Assembly: GCF_019090165.1 (NCBI RefSeq)
Contig: NZ_JAHRIB010000172.1
Span: 1 to 64,000, forward strand
Length of the DNA: 64,000 nt
Reading direction: 5' to 3'
Origin: Streptomyces sp. BV286
Lineage (GTDB): Bacteria; Actinomycetota; Actinomycetes; Streptomycetales; Streptomycetaceae
The translations under genes and the position numbers were made by a program. The notes under the pieces were generated by a model. That model saw nothing but the letters and a program-made list of their open reading frames with translations. It was not told the origin of the DNA and made no database searches. Below are positions 41,389 through 51,218 of this stretch, one piece after another. Positions within the stretch are counted from its first letter, which is position 1; each line of letters begins with the position of its first letter.

Positions 41389-41907
41389 TCAGCAGGTCGT
41401 GCGTCGGTCGAACCGCCAGCGGGTCTGGCTGAACGGCTCCCCCTTACCGAAGCCGAAAACGGTCCCGGGCGCCACCGAGAAGACGAGGGCTTTGCCGGAA
41501 CCGTGGTGGAAGTGCCCGTTCCGCACCTCGAAGTGCCAGAAACTGCCGTACTTGCTCTCCCAGGCCGCGGCCAGCTCGCGCAGCCTGTCGTCGTCGGAGA
41601 CGCGGACCGCCTCGCCCTCGGCCACGAGGTCGTACCCCTCGTTCCAGGTGTTGGTGCCGGTGGTCAGTACGACGTGCGGGTTCAGGGCGAGGTTGCGTGC
41701 CTTGCGCTCCTCGGGGCCGGTGCAGAAGTGCAGCGCGCCCCGCGACCACACCGCGGGCAGCGGTGTCACATGCGGCCGCCCGTCGGGCCGTACTGTCGAG
41801 ATCCAGAACAGCTCCGCTTCACGGAGCAGGGCCTCGGCCTCGGACCAGGGGCGGGCGGTGGCGGTCTCGTCGCTGTACCGGGCATCCAGTTCGGACCGTG
41901 GTTCCAT
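41389..41907 (-). CDS. pyridoxamine 5'-phosphate oxidase-like (FMN split-barrel) protein
   Basis: 172 residues from the ATG at 41907 with AGGAGG 7 bp upstream. The much longer open frame (to 43062) is antisense to glnE. A split-barrel fold is recognisable from FWISTVRPDGRPHVTPLPAVW, LHFCTGPEERKARNLALNPHVV and the C-terminal KGEPFSQTRWRF. Such proteins bind FMN or F420 and reduce small substrates. The specific function is unknown. It shares a strand with the VOC gene and may form an operon with it. Confidence 0.88.
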   Translation of the reverse strand: MEPRSELDARYSDETATARPWSEAEALLREAELFWISTVRPDGRPHVTPLPAVWSRGALHFCTGPEERKARNLALNPHVVLTTGTNTWNEGYDLVAEGEAVRVSDDDRLRELAAAWESKYGSFWHFEVRNGHFHHGSGKALVFSVAPGTVFGFGKGEPFSQTRWRFDRRTTC

Positions 41908-42216
41908 GAGCTCTCCTCCTGGACCTGGTGGACTGCGGGTGGTCCTCGGCGGACCACGGGGGTTTCCCACAAGGGCAGACCCCGGTCCGCGGCGGAATTC
42001 ATCGGTCCGCGCGACCCGTTCCCCCCTCGCGCGGCCGTCGGCTCCCCTCGCGCGGTCAGCGCCCAGGGGAGCGGGCGGGCCGGCGCGGTGGCCCGTGACG
42101 GTGGCCGAGGCGCGTGGGGCGTCGAAACCGTCCTCCGCGTCCAGGCGCTTCGCCCAGGCTCTCCGGTTAGGCTCGACCCCGTACGACCTTGATCGTGTGG
42201 GAGGACGGAGGCCGGG
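41908..42216. other. PPOX-glnE intergenic region
   Basis: 309 bp separating divergent genes. Very GC-rich. I see no clear operator or RNA gene. A GGAGG-like ribosome binding site lies just before the glnE ATG at 42217. Confidence 0.4.
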
Positions 42217-45213
42217 ATGACGGTGCCGGGACGCAGGAGCAGTACCTTCACGCGTCTGCTGCGGCACGGTTTCACCGATCCGTCGGCCGCCGAGCGGCTG
42301 CTGGACAGCGCGGAACTCGCGGCGGTGACGAACGACCCGGTGCTGCTCGACGCGCTGGGAGCCACCGCCGACCCGGATCTGGCCCTGCTCGGGCTCGTAC
42401 GACTCGTCGAGGCGCAGGAGAGCCCCGCGGGACAGCGGGAACTGCTCGACACGCTGATCGCGTCGAAGCCGCTGCGCGACCGGCTGCTCGGGGTCCTCGG
42501 CGCGTCCACCGCGCTCGGCGACCACCTCGCGCGCCATCCCCTCGACTGGCAGGCCCTCGTGACGTACGAGGCGCAGGACCTGCACCCGGGCGTAGTGGAG
42601 TTCGAGCGCGGGCTCGCCGACGCCACCGATCCCGTGTCGCTGCGGGTCGCCTACCGGCGGTGCCTGCTGTCCATCTCGGCCCGTGACGTGTGCGGGACGA
42701 CCGACGTCGTGCAGGCCGCGGCCGAGCTCGCCGACCTCGCGACCGCCACCCTGCGGGCCGCGCTCGCCATCGCCCGGACCGCCGCGCCCGAGGACGCCGC
42801 GATGTGCCGTCTCGCGGTGATCGCGATGGGCAAGTGCGGTGGCCACGAGCTGAACTACGTGTCCGACGTCGACGTCATCTTCGTCGGTGAGGCCGTGGAG
42901 GGAGCCGACGAGGACAAGGCCCTGCGGGCCGCCACCCGGCTGGCGTCCCACCTGATGCGGATCTGCTCCGAGACCACCGTCGAGGGATCCATCTGGCCCG
43001 TGGACGCCAACCTGCGGCCCGAGGGGCGCAACGGACCGCTCGTACGGACGCTCAGCAGCCACCTCGCCTACTACCAGCGGTGGGCCAAGACCTGGGAGTT
43101 CCAGGCCCTGTTGAAGGCCCGGGCCGTCGCCGGGGACGTCGACCTGGGCGAGAAGTACGTCGCCACGCTGTCACCGCTGGTGTGGCAGGTCGCCGAGCGG
43201 GACAACTTCGTCACCGACGTGCAGAAGATGCGGCGGCGCGTCGTCGAGAACATTCCGCCCGCCGAGATCGAGCGTGAACTGAAGCTGGGGCCCGGCGGGT
43301 TGCGGGACGTCGAATTCGCTGTACAAATGCTGCAGTTGGTGCACGGCCGGGTCGATACCTCGCTGCGGAGCGGGACCACGCTGGACGCCCTGAAGGCGCT
43401 GGCCGCGGGCGGGTACGTGGGGCGCGTCGACGCCGTCCAGTTCGACGAGGCCTACCGGTTCCTGCGGTCCATGGAGCACCGCATACAGCTCTTCCGGCTG
43501 CGGCGTACGCACCTCGTGCCCGAGGACGAGGCCGATCTGCGGCGTATCGGGCGCTCGCTCGGGCTGCGGACCGACCCCGTCACCGAGCTGAACCGTGAGT
43601 GGAAACGGCACGCCGGTGTGGTGCGGCGCCTCCACGAGAAGCTCTTCTACCGTCCGCTGCTCGACGCCGTCGCCCAACTCGCGCCGGGCGAAGTCCGGTT
43701 GAGTCCGGGCGCGGCCAGGGAGCGGATGGTCGCCCTGGGCTACGCGGACCCCGCCGCCGCGTTGCGGCACCTGGAGGCGCTGGCCTCCGGCGTCTCCCGC
43801 AAGGCCGCCATCCAGCGGACCCTGCTGCCCGTCCTGCTGGGCTGGTTCGCGGACTCCGCCAACCCCGACGCGGGCCTGCTCAACTTCCGCAAGGTCTCGG
43901 ACGCGCTGGGCAAGACGCCCTGGTACCTGCGGCTGCTGCGGGACGAGGGGGCCGCCGCCGAGAACCTCGCCCGGGTCCTGTCCGCCGGGCGGCTCGCCCC
44001 CGACCTGCTGATGCGCGCGCCCGAGGCCGTGGCACTGCTCGGGAACGGGGACAGCGGCGGCCTCGAACCCCGGGCCCGGCCCCATCTGGAGCAGGAGATC
44101 CTCTCCGCGGTGGGACGGGCCGCCGGGGGAGAGGCCGCGGTCAACGCCGCCCGTGGCGTGCGGCGGCGGGAGCTGTTCCGCACGGCTGCCATCGACATCG
44201 TCAGCTCGTACGGCACCGAGGAGACGCCGGCCAACGCCGACCAGGGCGCGCTGGTGGACCTGGTCGGGGGTGCCATCTCGGATCTGACGGCGGCGACGAT
44301 CGCGGGCACCCTGCGGGCCGTCGTCCGGGACGGCTGGGGCGACACCCTGCCCACCCGCTTCGCCGTCATCGGCATGGGCCGCTTCGGCGGACACGAACTG
44401 GGTTACGGGTCCGACGCGGACGTGCTGTTCGTGCACGAGCCCCGGGACGGCGTGGGCGAGGAGGAGGCCGCCCGGGCCGCCAGCGCCGTCGTCTCCGAGA
44501 TGCGGCGGCTGCTGCAGATGTCCAGCGCCGACCCGCCGCTGCTCATCGACGCCGACCTGCGGCCCGAGGGCAAGTCCGGCCCGCTCGTACGGACGTTGAA
44601 GTCCTACGAGGCCTACTACCGCCGGTGGTCGCTGGTGTGGGAGTCGCAGGCACTGCTGCGGGCCGAAGTCGTCGCCGGGGACGAGGAGTTGGGGCAGCGG
44701 TTCCTGGAGCTCGCCGATCCGCTGCGGTATCCGGCGGAAGGGCTCGGGGAGGACGCCGTGCGGGAGATCCGGCGGCTGAAGGCCCGGATGGAGTCGGAGC
44801 GGATGCCCCGCGGGGCCGACCCGACGCTGCACACCAAGCTGGGACGGGGCGGCCTGTCCGACGTGGAGTGGACCGTGCAGCTGCTCCAACTCCAGCACGG
44901 GTGGGCGGAGCCGGGGCTGCGGACCACGCGTACGCGCGAGGCCCTGGCCGCGGCGTGTGCGGCCGGGCTGATCTCCGGCGAGGACGCCGGGATCCTGGAC
45001 GAGGCCTGGGTGCTCGCCACCCGGGTGCGCAACGCCGTGATGCTGGTGCGCGGGCGGGCCGGCGACACGTTCCCCTCCGACGGGCGCGAACTGGCGGCGG
45101 TGGGGCGGTACCTGGGGTACGGGCCGGGTCACGTGGGGGACATGCTCGACGACTATCGGCGTACGACGCGACGGGCCCGGGCCGTGGTGGACGAGCGGTT
45201 CTACGGGGCGTGA
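42217..45213 (+). CDS. glnE: bifunctional glutamine synthetase adenylyltransferase/deadenylase
   Basis: 998 residues, the normal GlnE length. Two nucleotidyltransferase modules are visible: the N-terminal with GKCGGHELNYVSDVDVIFV and DANLRPEGRNGPLVRTL, and the C-terminal with GMGRFGGHELGYGSDADVLF and DADLRPEGKSGPLVRTLKS. Each carries the G-G-x-E-x(4-5)-S-D-x-D metal motif. It adds or removes AMP on the adenylylatable Tyr of GSI to tune activity to nitrogen supply. It lies close to glnA2, from which it is now separated by the integrated elements. Confidence 0.97.
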   Translation: MTVPGRRSSTFTRLLRHGFTDPSAAERLLDSAELAAVTNDPVLLDALGATADPDLALLGLVRLVEAQESPAGQRELLDTLIASKPLRDRLLGVLGASTALGDHLARHPLDWQALVTYEAQDLHPGVVEFERGLADATDPVSLRVAYRRCLLSISARDVCGTTDVVQAAAELADLATATLRAALAIARTAAPEDAAMCRLAVIAMGKCGGHELNYVSDVDVIFVGEAVEGADEDKALRAATRLASHLMRICSETTVEGSIWPVDANLRPEGRNGPLVRTLSSHLAYYQRWAKTWEFQALLKARAVAGDVDLGEKYVATLSPLVWQVAERDNFVTDVQKMRRRVVENIPPAEIERELKLGPGGLRDVEFAVQMLQLVHGRVDTSLRSGTTLDALKALAAGGYVGRVDAVQFDEAYRFLRSMEHRIQLFRLRRTHLVPEDEADLRRIGRSLGLRTDPVTELNREWKRHAGVVRRLHEKLFYRPLLDAVAQLAPGEVRLSPGAARERMVALGYADPAAALRHLEALASGVSRKAAIQRTLLPVLLGWFADSANPDAGLLNFRKVSDALGKTPWYLRLLRDEGAAAENLARVLSAGRLAPDLLMRAPEAVALLGNGDSGGLEPRARPHLEQEILSAVGRAAGGEAAVNAARGVRRRELFRTAAIDIVSSYGTEETPANADQGALVDLVGGAISDLTAATIAGTLRAVVRDGWGDTLPTRFAVIGMGRFGGHELGYGSDADVLFVHEPRDGVGEEEAARAASAVVSEMRRLLQMSSADPPLLIDADLRPEGKSGPLVRTLKSYEAYYRRWSLVWESQALLRAEVVAGDEELGQRFLELADPLRYPAEGLGEDAVREIRRLKARMESERMPRGADPTLHTKLGRGGLSDVEWTVQLLQLQHGWAEPGLRTTRTREALAAACAAGLISGEDAGILDEAWVLATRVRNAVMLVRGRAGDTFPSDGRELAAVGRYLGYGPGHVGDMLDDYRRTTRRARAVVDERFYGA

Positions 45214-45280
45214 CCTCGCGGGCGGCGAGCCGGTCAGCGGGCACGCGGCCGCACCCGAATCCGGTGCCCCGCCGCCGCCC

Positions 45281-46294
45281 CTACCCGTCCTGTCCCTTCA
45301 GGGCCGCCGCGCCCTCGAGCCCCCGCTTCAGCCCGCGCGTCGGAGCCTCGCCGTCCTTGGAGTCCTCGGCGTCCTCGGAGTCCTTGGAGTCTTCGGACAC
45401 CGCCGGACGGGCCGTGATGCCGTCCGGGACGCCGGCGCGGCGGGGGCGGCTCAGTGCCACTCCTGCCAGGACCACTCCCATGCCCACGATCACGCGCAGC
45501 CCGATCTCCTCGTCCAGTACCAGTGCGCCCAGCGCCACGGAGACCACCGGGAGCAGATAGCCGACCGTGGCCGCGCTCGTGGGCCCCTCCTCCGCTATCA
45601 GCCGGTAGTTGAGGTAGAAGGTGACGCCGGTGCCGAGGATGCCGAGGGCGGCGATCGCCAAGAGGCCGGTGGCGTCGGTGCGCGGCGGGCCGGCCGCGGG
45701 GAGTGCCAGGGTGGTCCAGGCGGTGGCGGTCAAAAGTTGGGCGGCGGAGACGGCCAGGGGCACGCCCCGGCCGGTGAGCGTGCGGGCCATGTACGCGAAG
45801 GCGACGGCGTAGCTCGCCGCGGCGGCCAGGAGAGCCAGGGCGCCCCAGGTCAGCAGGCCCGAGCGGTGCCAGGGGGCGAAGATCAGGAGCGTGCCCGCGA
45901 AGCCCAGGAACAGGCCGGTCAGGCGGGTGCGGCCGAGTCCGCGGTCCGTGCCCAGGCCGATGCCGATCAGCAGTGACCAGAGGGGGGTCGTCGCGTTCAG
46001 TACGCCCGCGACACCGGAGTCCACCGTCTGCTCGCCGATGCTGAAGAGAGCGAACGGGACGGCGTTGCAGAACAGGGCGGCGACGATCAGGTGGGCCCAG
46101 GTCCCGCGGTCGCGGGGGAGGCGCTGGCCCGCCGAGCGTGCCAGGAGAAGAAGTACGCCCGTGCCCAGCGCACAGCGGGCGATGGTGATCTGGGCCGGGG
46201 ACAGACCGTGGTTCAGGGCGATCTTGATCCAGAGGAATCCGGAGCCCCACAGGAGTGCCAGGGCGGCCATGCGCAGGGAAGAGGTGAGCGGCAT
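45281..46294 (-). CDS. EamA/DMT-superfamily transporter
   Basis: 337 residues from the ATG at 46294 (MPLTSSLRMAALALLWGSGF). The upstream in-frame start at 46345 would invade the divergent promoter. About ten hydrophobic helices form two EamA repeats (LLWGSGFLWIKIAL; LGILGTGVTFYLNYRLI). The C-terminal tail has an unusual run of acidic/Lys SEDSKDSEDAEDSKD repeats before a basic end. Such proteins export amino acids or metabolites. It is divergent from a LysR gene that probably regulates it. Confidence 0.88.
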   Translation of the reverse strand: MPLTSSLRMAALALLWGSGFLWIKIALNHGLSPAQITIARCALGTGVLLLLARSAGQRLPRDRGTWAHLIVAALFCNAVPFALFSIGEQTVDSGVAGVLNATTPLWSLLIGIGLGTDRGLGRTRLTGLFLGFAGTLLIFAPWHRSGLLTWGALALLAAAASYAVAFAYMARTLTGRGVPLAVSAAQLLTATAWTTLALPAAGPPRTDATGLLAIAALGILGTGVTFYLNYRLIAEEGPTSAATVGYLLPVVSVALGALVLDEEIGLRVIVGMGVVLAGVALSRPRRAGVPDGITARPAVSEDSKDSEDAEDSKDGEAPTRGLKRGLEGAAALKGQDG

Positions 46295-46365
46295 GCGTCC
46301 ACGGTCCGCCAACGGGACTGTAAGGACAAGTGAAAGATCTTGCATGCACTGTTAACCTCACCTAC

Positions 46366-47289
46366 ATGCTTGATGTGCGACGCATGCAGATGCTGAGGGC
46401 CGTGGTGACCAGCGGGTCCGTGACGGCGGCGGCGACGCGGCTCGGCTACACGCCGTCGGCGGTCAGCCAGCAGATCGCGGTGCTGGAGAAGGAGGCCCGC
46501 ACCCCCCTGCTCGAACGGGTGGGGCGCGGTGTGCGGCCCACCCGGGCGGGGCTGTTGCTCACCGAGTACGCGGACGCCATCGGGCGCCAGGTCGCCGAGG
46601 CGGAGACCGCGCTCGACGACCTGCGGGAGGGGCGCACGGGACGGCTCGCCGTGCGGTACTTCGCGACGGCGGGGGCCGCGCTGGTCGCCCCGGCGGTGGC
46701 CCGGGTACGAGTCGAACACCCGGGCGTACAGGTGGAGTTGAAGCTCATCGACCCCGAGGACCCGCTGCCGGCCGTCCGGGAGGGCCGGGCGGACCTGGCT
46801 CTGGTGGTGCGGCCGGACGCCGAGGACCGGGAAGAGGAGGAGGGGGCGGGTGGCGTACGGCTGGTGCGGCTGCTCGACGATCCGTACCTCGCCGTGCTGC
46901 CGAAGGGGCACCGGCTGGCGGGGCGGCGGACCGTGGCGCTCGCCGACCTCGCCGAGGAGCCCTGGGTCGGCAGCGAGTGGCCGGGGCCCTGTCTCGACGC
47001 GCAGCTCTCGGCGTGCGAGGCCGCCGGGTTCCGGCCCCGGTTCGTGGTGGAGAGCGAGGACTACGTGACCGCGCAGGGGTTCGTCGCGGCGGGGCTCGGC
47101 GTGAGCCTGGTCCCGCGGCTGGGCCTCGGCAGCCCGCACCCCGACGTGGCCGTACGGCAGGTCCGGCGGCCGGAGCCGGCACGGGTGATCTTCGCGGCCG
47201 TACGGGAGTCGGCGGCCCCGACGCCCGCCCTGCGCAGCTTCCTGGCGGCGCTGCGGGAGGCCGCGGAGAGGAGCGGCGCGGCTTCCTGA
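46366..47289 (+). CDS. LysR-family transcriptional regulator
   Basis: 307 residues from the ATG at 46366 (MLDVRRMQMLRAVVTSGSVT). The upstream ATG at 46330 adds 12 residues uncharacteristic of the family. The N-terminal winged helix is at 1-60 (AAATRLGYTPSAVSQQIAVLEKE) and the LysR substrate-binding domain at about 90-295. The 71-bp gap to the EamA gene (46295-46365) must contain both promoters and the LysR site. I could not identify a single convincing T-N11-A box. Confidence 0.9.
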   Translation: MLDVRRMQMLRAVVTSGSVTAAATRLGYTPSAVSQQIAVLEKEARTPLLERVGRGVRPTRAGLLLTEYADAIGRQVAEAETALDDLREGRTGRLAVRYFATAGAALVAPAVARVRVEHPGVQVELKLIDPEDPLPAVREGRADLALVVRPDAEDREEEEGAGGVRLVRLLDDPYLAVLPKGHRLAGRRTVALADLAEEPWVGSEWPGPCLDAQLSACEAAGFRPRFVVESEDYVTAQGFVAAGLGVSLVPRLGLGSPHPDVAVRQVRRPEPARVIFAAVRESAAPTPALRSFLAALREAAERSGAAS

Positions 47290-47309
47290 CCAGGTCGCTC
47301 CGCCCGCGG

Positions 47310-48182
47310 CTAGGCCTTCTTCGGCAGCCGGAACCGGCCGGGCTCTCTCGCCGGGACCAGTTGCGGCAGCGCGTACGGCAGGGAGCCGTACCAGAGCCTC
47401 GCGACCGTGAAGCCGAACGCCAGGCACGCCATGCCGCCCACCGCGTCCAGCCAGAAGTGGTTGGCCGTGGCGACGATGACCACCAGGGTCGCCGTGGGGT
47501 AGAGCAGGCCCAGGACGCGGACCCAGGGGACCGAGGCCAGGGCGAAGATCGTCAGGCCGCACCACAGGGACCAGCCGATGTGCATGGAGGGCATCGCCGC
47601 GTACTGGTTCGACATGTTCTTCAGGTCGCCGGAGGCCATGGAGCCCCAGGTCTGGTGGACGACGACCGTGTCGATGAAGTCGCCGCCGTTCATCAGGCGC
47701 GGCGGGGCCAGCGGATACAGGTAGTAACCGACCAGGGCCACACCCGTCGTCGCGAAGAGGACCATGCGGGTCGCCGCGTACCGGCCCGGGTGACTGCGGT
47801 AGAGCCACACCAGGACACCGAGGGTCACCACGAAGTGCAGCGTCGCGTAGTAGTAGTTCATGCCGACGATCAGCCAAGTCACCGAGTTCACGGCGTGGTT
47901 GACGGACTCCTCCACGGCGATGCCGAGGTGGTGCTCCACCTTCCAGATCCAGTCGGCGTTCTCCAGCGCCTGCGCCTTCTGCTCCGGAACGGCGTTACGG
48001 ATCAGTGAGTACGTCCAGTAACTCACCGCGATGAGCAGGATCTCGAACCAGAGCCGGGGGCGGCGGGGCGTACGCAGCCGGCGCAGGAAACGGTGTCCCG
48101 CGCGGCCGTTCGCCTCGTCCGCGACGGGCTGTGGAGGGGCCTGCTCCTGGCCTTCCAGTGTCGTCACGGTGCTCTCACCCAT
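47310..48182 (-). CDS. PAP2-superfamily membrane phosphatase/transferase
   Basis: 290 residues. A polar N-terminus of about 45 residues is followed by about six membrane helices. The PAP2 signatures are APPR in YPLAPPRLMNGG, PSMHIGWSLW (motif 2, His) and ANHFWLDAVGG (motif 3, His and Asp). Family members hydrolyse or transfer lipid-linked phosphates at the outer face of the membrane, and this subtype resembles the Aur1/inositolphosphoryl transferase-like group. The substrate is unknown. It converges on the LysR gene (20-bp gap). Confidence 0.88.
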   Translation of the reverse strand: MGESTVTTLEGQEQAPPQPVADEANGRAGHRFLRRLRTPRRPRLWFEILLIAVSYWTYSLIRNAVPEQKAQALENADWIWKVEHHLGIAVEESVNHAVNSVTWLIVGMNYYYATLHFVVTLGVLVWLYRSHPGRYAATRMVLFATTGVALVGYYLYPLAPPRLMNGGDFIDTVVVHQTWGSMASGDLKNMSNQYAAMPSMHIGWSLWCGLTIFALASVPWVRVLGLLYPTATLVVIVATANHFWLDAVGGMACLAFGFTVARLWYGSLPYALPQLVPAREPGRFRLPKKA

Positions 48183-48280
48183 AGGGACAGAGTCTGCCAG
48201 ATGAGCCTTTCCTCACCGATCATCCCTCGGGTGGGTCCTGGTCGCACGTTCTACACCTGGAGTAGGTGGGGCCCTACTGC

Positions 48281-49315
48281 TTACGCACGACTGCGGTCCC
48301 CGGGGGCCGAGGCCGTCGACCCCCGCACGACCAGTTCCGGCATGAACACGAACTCACTGTGGGGAGCCGGCGTCCCGCCGATCTCCTCCAGCAACGTGCG
48401 CACCGCGGCCTGGCCCATCGCCGGAACCGGCTTGCGGACCGTGGTGAGGGGCGGGTCCGTGAACGCGATCAGCGGGGAGTCGTCGAAGCCGACGACGGAG
48501 ACGTCCTTCGGGACGTCGAGGCCACGCTGCCGGGCGGCCCGTATGGCGCCGAGGGCCATCATGTCGCTCGCGCAGACGACGGCCGTGCAGTCGCGGTCGA
48601 TCAGCGCCGCCGTGGCCGCCTGGCCGCCCTCCAGCGTGTACAGGGAGTGCTGGACCAGACGCTGTTCGACGTCGTCCGCGGTCAGGCCCAGCAGATCCTG
48701 CATCGTGCGGACGAAGCCCTCGATCTTGCGCTGCACCGGCACGAACCGCTTGGGACCCAGGGCGAGACCGATCCGGGTGTGGCCGAGGGACACGAGGTGG
48801 GTGACCGCAAGGGCCATCGCCGCCCGGTCGTCCGGCGAGATGAAGGGAGCCTGCACCTTCGGCGAGAACCCGTCGACGAGGACGAACGGCACCCCCTGGC
48901 CGCGCAGCTGCTCGTACCGCTGCATGTCCGCGGAGGTGTCCGCGTGCAGCCCGGAGACGAAGATGATGCCGGCGACCCCCCGGTCGACCAGCATCTCGGT
49001 CAGTTCGTCCTCGGTGGAACCGCCCGGGGTCTGGGTCGCGAGGACCGGCGTGTAGCCCTGCCGCGTCAGTGCCTGGCCGATCACCTGGGCCAGGGCCGGG
49101 AATATCGGGTTCTCCAGCTCCGGGGTTATCAGCCCGACGAGCCCCTCACTGCGCTGCCGCAGACGTACGGGCCGCTCGTAGCCGAGCACGTCGAGCGCGG
49201 CGAGAACGGACTGGCGGGTGGTCGCGGCGACGCCCGGCTTCCCGTTCAGGACGCGGCTGACGGTCGCTTCGCTCACCCCCGCCTGGGCTGCGATGTCGGC
49301 AAGCCGTGTGGTCAC
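48281..49315 (-). CDS. malR: LacI-family maltose regulon repressor
   Basis: 344 residues from a GTG at 49315 (VTTRLADIAAQAGVSEATVS). The frame continues upstream to 49408, but homologues start here and the HTH would otherwise be displaced. The LacI HTH and hinge (about 3-60, VSRVLNGKPGVAATTRQSV) are followed by a periplasmic-binding-protein-like effector domain (VGLITPELENPIFPALAQVI ... VVGFDDSPLIAFTDPPLTTV). MalR represses maltose and amylase genes in the absence of maltodextrins (family knowledge). It is divergent from malE, with CTTGCA-type sites in the 475-bp gap. Confidence 0.93.
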   Translation of the reverse strand: MTTRLADIAAQAGVSEATVSRVLNGKPGVAATTRQSVLAALDVLGYERPVRLRQRSEGLVGLITPELENPIFPALAQVIGQALTRQGYTPVLATQTPGGSTEDELTEMLVDRGVAGIIFVSGLHADTSADMQRYEQLRGQGVPFVLVDGFSPKVQAPFISPDDRAAMALAVTHLVSLGHTRIGLALGPKRFVPVQRKIEGFVRTMQDLLGLTADDVEQRLVQHSLYTLEGGQAATAALIDRDCTAVVCASDMMALGAIRAARQRGLDVPKDVSVVGFDDSPLIAFTDPPLTTVRKPVPAMGQAAVRTLLEEIGGTPAPHSEFVFMPELVVRGSTASAPGDRSRA

Positions 49316-49533
49316 GGGATGGGACTGTACCGGCCGGGTCTCGCCCTGCCCACCGACAGAACGCCGTGTGCGGGCACCTGGACGGCCCGCTCCGGGCTGC
49401 TGCGTCATCGCGTTCCCTCGTGATTCTGGTCGGCATTCCGGTCACTGTCCGCCGCGTGCGCCCGTGGGGACGGGCTCGTTCCTGCAAGGCGCCCCGGGCC
49501 GATGATCCCCGCGACGGACGGCTGTGGCAAGAG

Positions 49534-49549
49534 CTTGCAGAGTCTTGCA
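49534..49549 (+). promoter_or_regulatory. MalR-type direct repeat in malR-malE gap
   Basis: Two CTTGCA units (49534-49539, 49544-49549) exactly 10 bp apart, 219 bp from the malR start and 242 bp from malE. They match the CTTGCAG motif known from Streptomyces amylase and mal promoters. Confidence 0.65.
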
Positions 49550-49635
49550 CAGTGGCTCCACTCCCGGTGAACGGGCCTGTACCAAGGCCTCGGAGTGGTC
49601 GAGGGGAGGTCACGGCGGGGTAACTCTCCGTCGGT

Positions 49636-49656
49636 CTTGCACTTTTTTGCTGCAAG
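49636..49656. promoter_or_regulatory. MalR-type inverted repeat upstream of malE
   Basis: CTTGCA (49636-49641) and TGCAAG (49651-49656) flank a T-rich 9-bp spacer, 135 bp before the malE ATG. Probably overlaps the malE promoter. The rest of 49316-49790 holds no gene. Confidence 0.7.
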
Positions 49657-49790
49657 GTCTTTCGCGCCGCTTTCATCGCTGTTACGTTCACGTCGCCCGA
49701 CGGCGGCAACGGTGCGGTCGGCGAGTCGGGAGGGGCGGCGGACGGGGCCGCTCCCTCGAGCACACGGGCTTTCACCCTCAAGGAGAACTC

Positions 49791-51065
49791 ATGCGGCGTG
49801 GCATAGCGGCCACCGCACTGGTGGCGTCCCTCGCCCTCGCGGCGACGGCCTGCGGCGGAGACAGCGACGACAGTGGCAAGGCGGACGGCCCGGTCACCAT
49901 CACGTGGTGGGACACGTCCAACGCCACGAACGAGGCACCGACGTACAAGGCCCTCGCGAAGGCATTCGAGAAGGCCAACCCGGACATCAAGGTCAAGTAC
50001 GTCAACGTGCCCTTCGACCAGGCGCAGAACAAGTTCGACACCGCCGCCGGTTCCAAGGGCGCCCCGGACATCCTGCGCTCCGAGGTCGGCTGGACCCCCG
50101 CGTTCGCCAAGAAGGGCTTCTTCCTGCCGCTCGACGGCACCGAGGCCCTCGCGGACCAGGGCAAGTTCCAGCCCAGCCTGATCGAGCAGGCCAAGTACGA
50201 GGGCAAGACGTACGGTGTGCCGCTGGTCACCGACACCCTCGCGCTGGTCTACAACAAGGAACTCTTCAAGAAGGCCGGCATCGACGGGGCGCCCACCACC
50301 TGGGCCGACCTCAAGACGGACGCCGCGACGATCAAGAAGGAGACGGGCGTCGACGGCTACTGGGGATCCACCCAGGCCTACTACGCGCAGTCCTTCCTCT
50401 ACGGCGAGGGCACCGACACGGTCGACGCCGACGCCAAGAAGATCACTGTCGCCTCGCCCGCGGCCAAGAAGGCCTACGGCACCTGGAAGGGCCTGTTCGA
50501 CGGCAAGGGCCTGCACAAGGCCGACACCACCGCCGACGCGTACGCCCACATCCAGGACGCGTTCGTCAACGGCAAGGTCGCCTCGATCGTCCAGGGCCCG
50601 TGGGAGATCACCAACTTCTACAAGGGCTCGGCCTTCAAGGACAAGACCAACCTCGGTATCGCCACCGTCCCGGCCGGCTCCAGCGGCAAGGCGGGCGCCC
50701 CGACCGGCGGCCACAACCTCTCCGTGTACGCGGGCTCGGACAAGGCCCACCAGGAGGCCTCGCTCAAGTTCCTGAAGTTCATGACCTCGGCGAAGTCCCA
50801 GGAGACCATCGCCCTCAAGAACTCCACGCTGCCGACCCGCGACGACGCCTACACCACCGAGGTCAAGTCCGACCCGGGCATCGCCGGCTACCAGGGCGTG
50901 CTCTCCGCCGCCCAGCCGCGCCCGGCGCTGCCCGAGTACAGCTCGCTGTGGGGCCCGCTCGACACCGAGCTGCCGAAGATCGCCGGTGGCAAGGAGTCCC
51001 TCGACAAGGGCCTGGGCAACGCGGAGACCGCGATCGCCAAGCTGGTCCCGGACTTCAGCAAGTGA
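49791..51065 (+). CDS. malE: maltose/maltodextrin ABC transporter substrate-binding lipoprotein
   Basis: 424 residues from the ATG at 49791 with AAGGAG upstream. A lipoprotein signal with lipobox LAATAC (Cys at about 24) is followed by a class-1 extracellular solute-binding fold (ITWWDTSNATNEAP, DILRSEVGWTPAFAKKG, VPLVTDTLALVYNKELF, VNGKVASIVQGPWEI). It captures maltodextrins outside the membrane for MalFG. First gene of malE-malF-malG, with malF 153 bp downstream. No ATPase gene is in the cluster, so a shared MsiK-type ATPase encoded elsewhere is expected (family knowledge). Confidence 0.93.
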   Translation: MRRGIAATALVASLALAATACGGDSDDSGKADGPVTITWWDTSNATNEAPTYKALAKAFEKANPDIKVKYVNVPFDQAQNKFDTAAGSKGAPDILRSEVGWTPAFAKKGFFLPLDGTEALADQGKFQPSLIEQAKYEGKTYGVPLVTDTLALVYNKELFKKAGIDGAPTTWADLKTDAATIKKETGVDGYWGSTQAYYAQSFLYGEGTDTVDADAKKITVASPAAKKAYGTWKGLFDGKGLHKADTTADAYAHIQDAFVNGKVASIVQGPWEITNFYKGSAFKDKTNLGIATVPAGSSGKAGAPTGGHNLSVYAGSDKAHQEASLKFLKFMTSAKSQETIALKNSTLPTRDDAYTTEVKSDPGIAGYQGVLSAAQPRPALPEYSSLWGPLDTELPKIAGGKESLDKGLGNAETAIAKLVPDFSK

Positions 51066-51218
51066 GCCCGGGTGGCCGCGGGATCCTCTCAGGGGGGACG
51101 GATCCCGCGGCCACCGGCCGTGCGCGCGACCGCCACCGCAACCGGTAGGCGTCCACGCCCCGCCCGTCGAGCCTCCAGACGTGCGCCCAACGCCAGATTT
51201 TCCAGAAGGTGTCGAACC

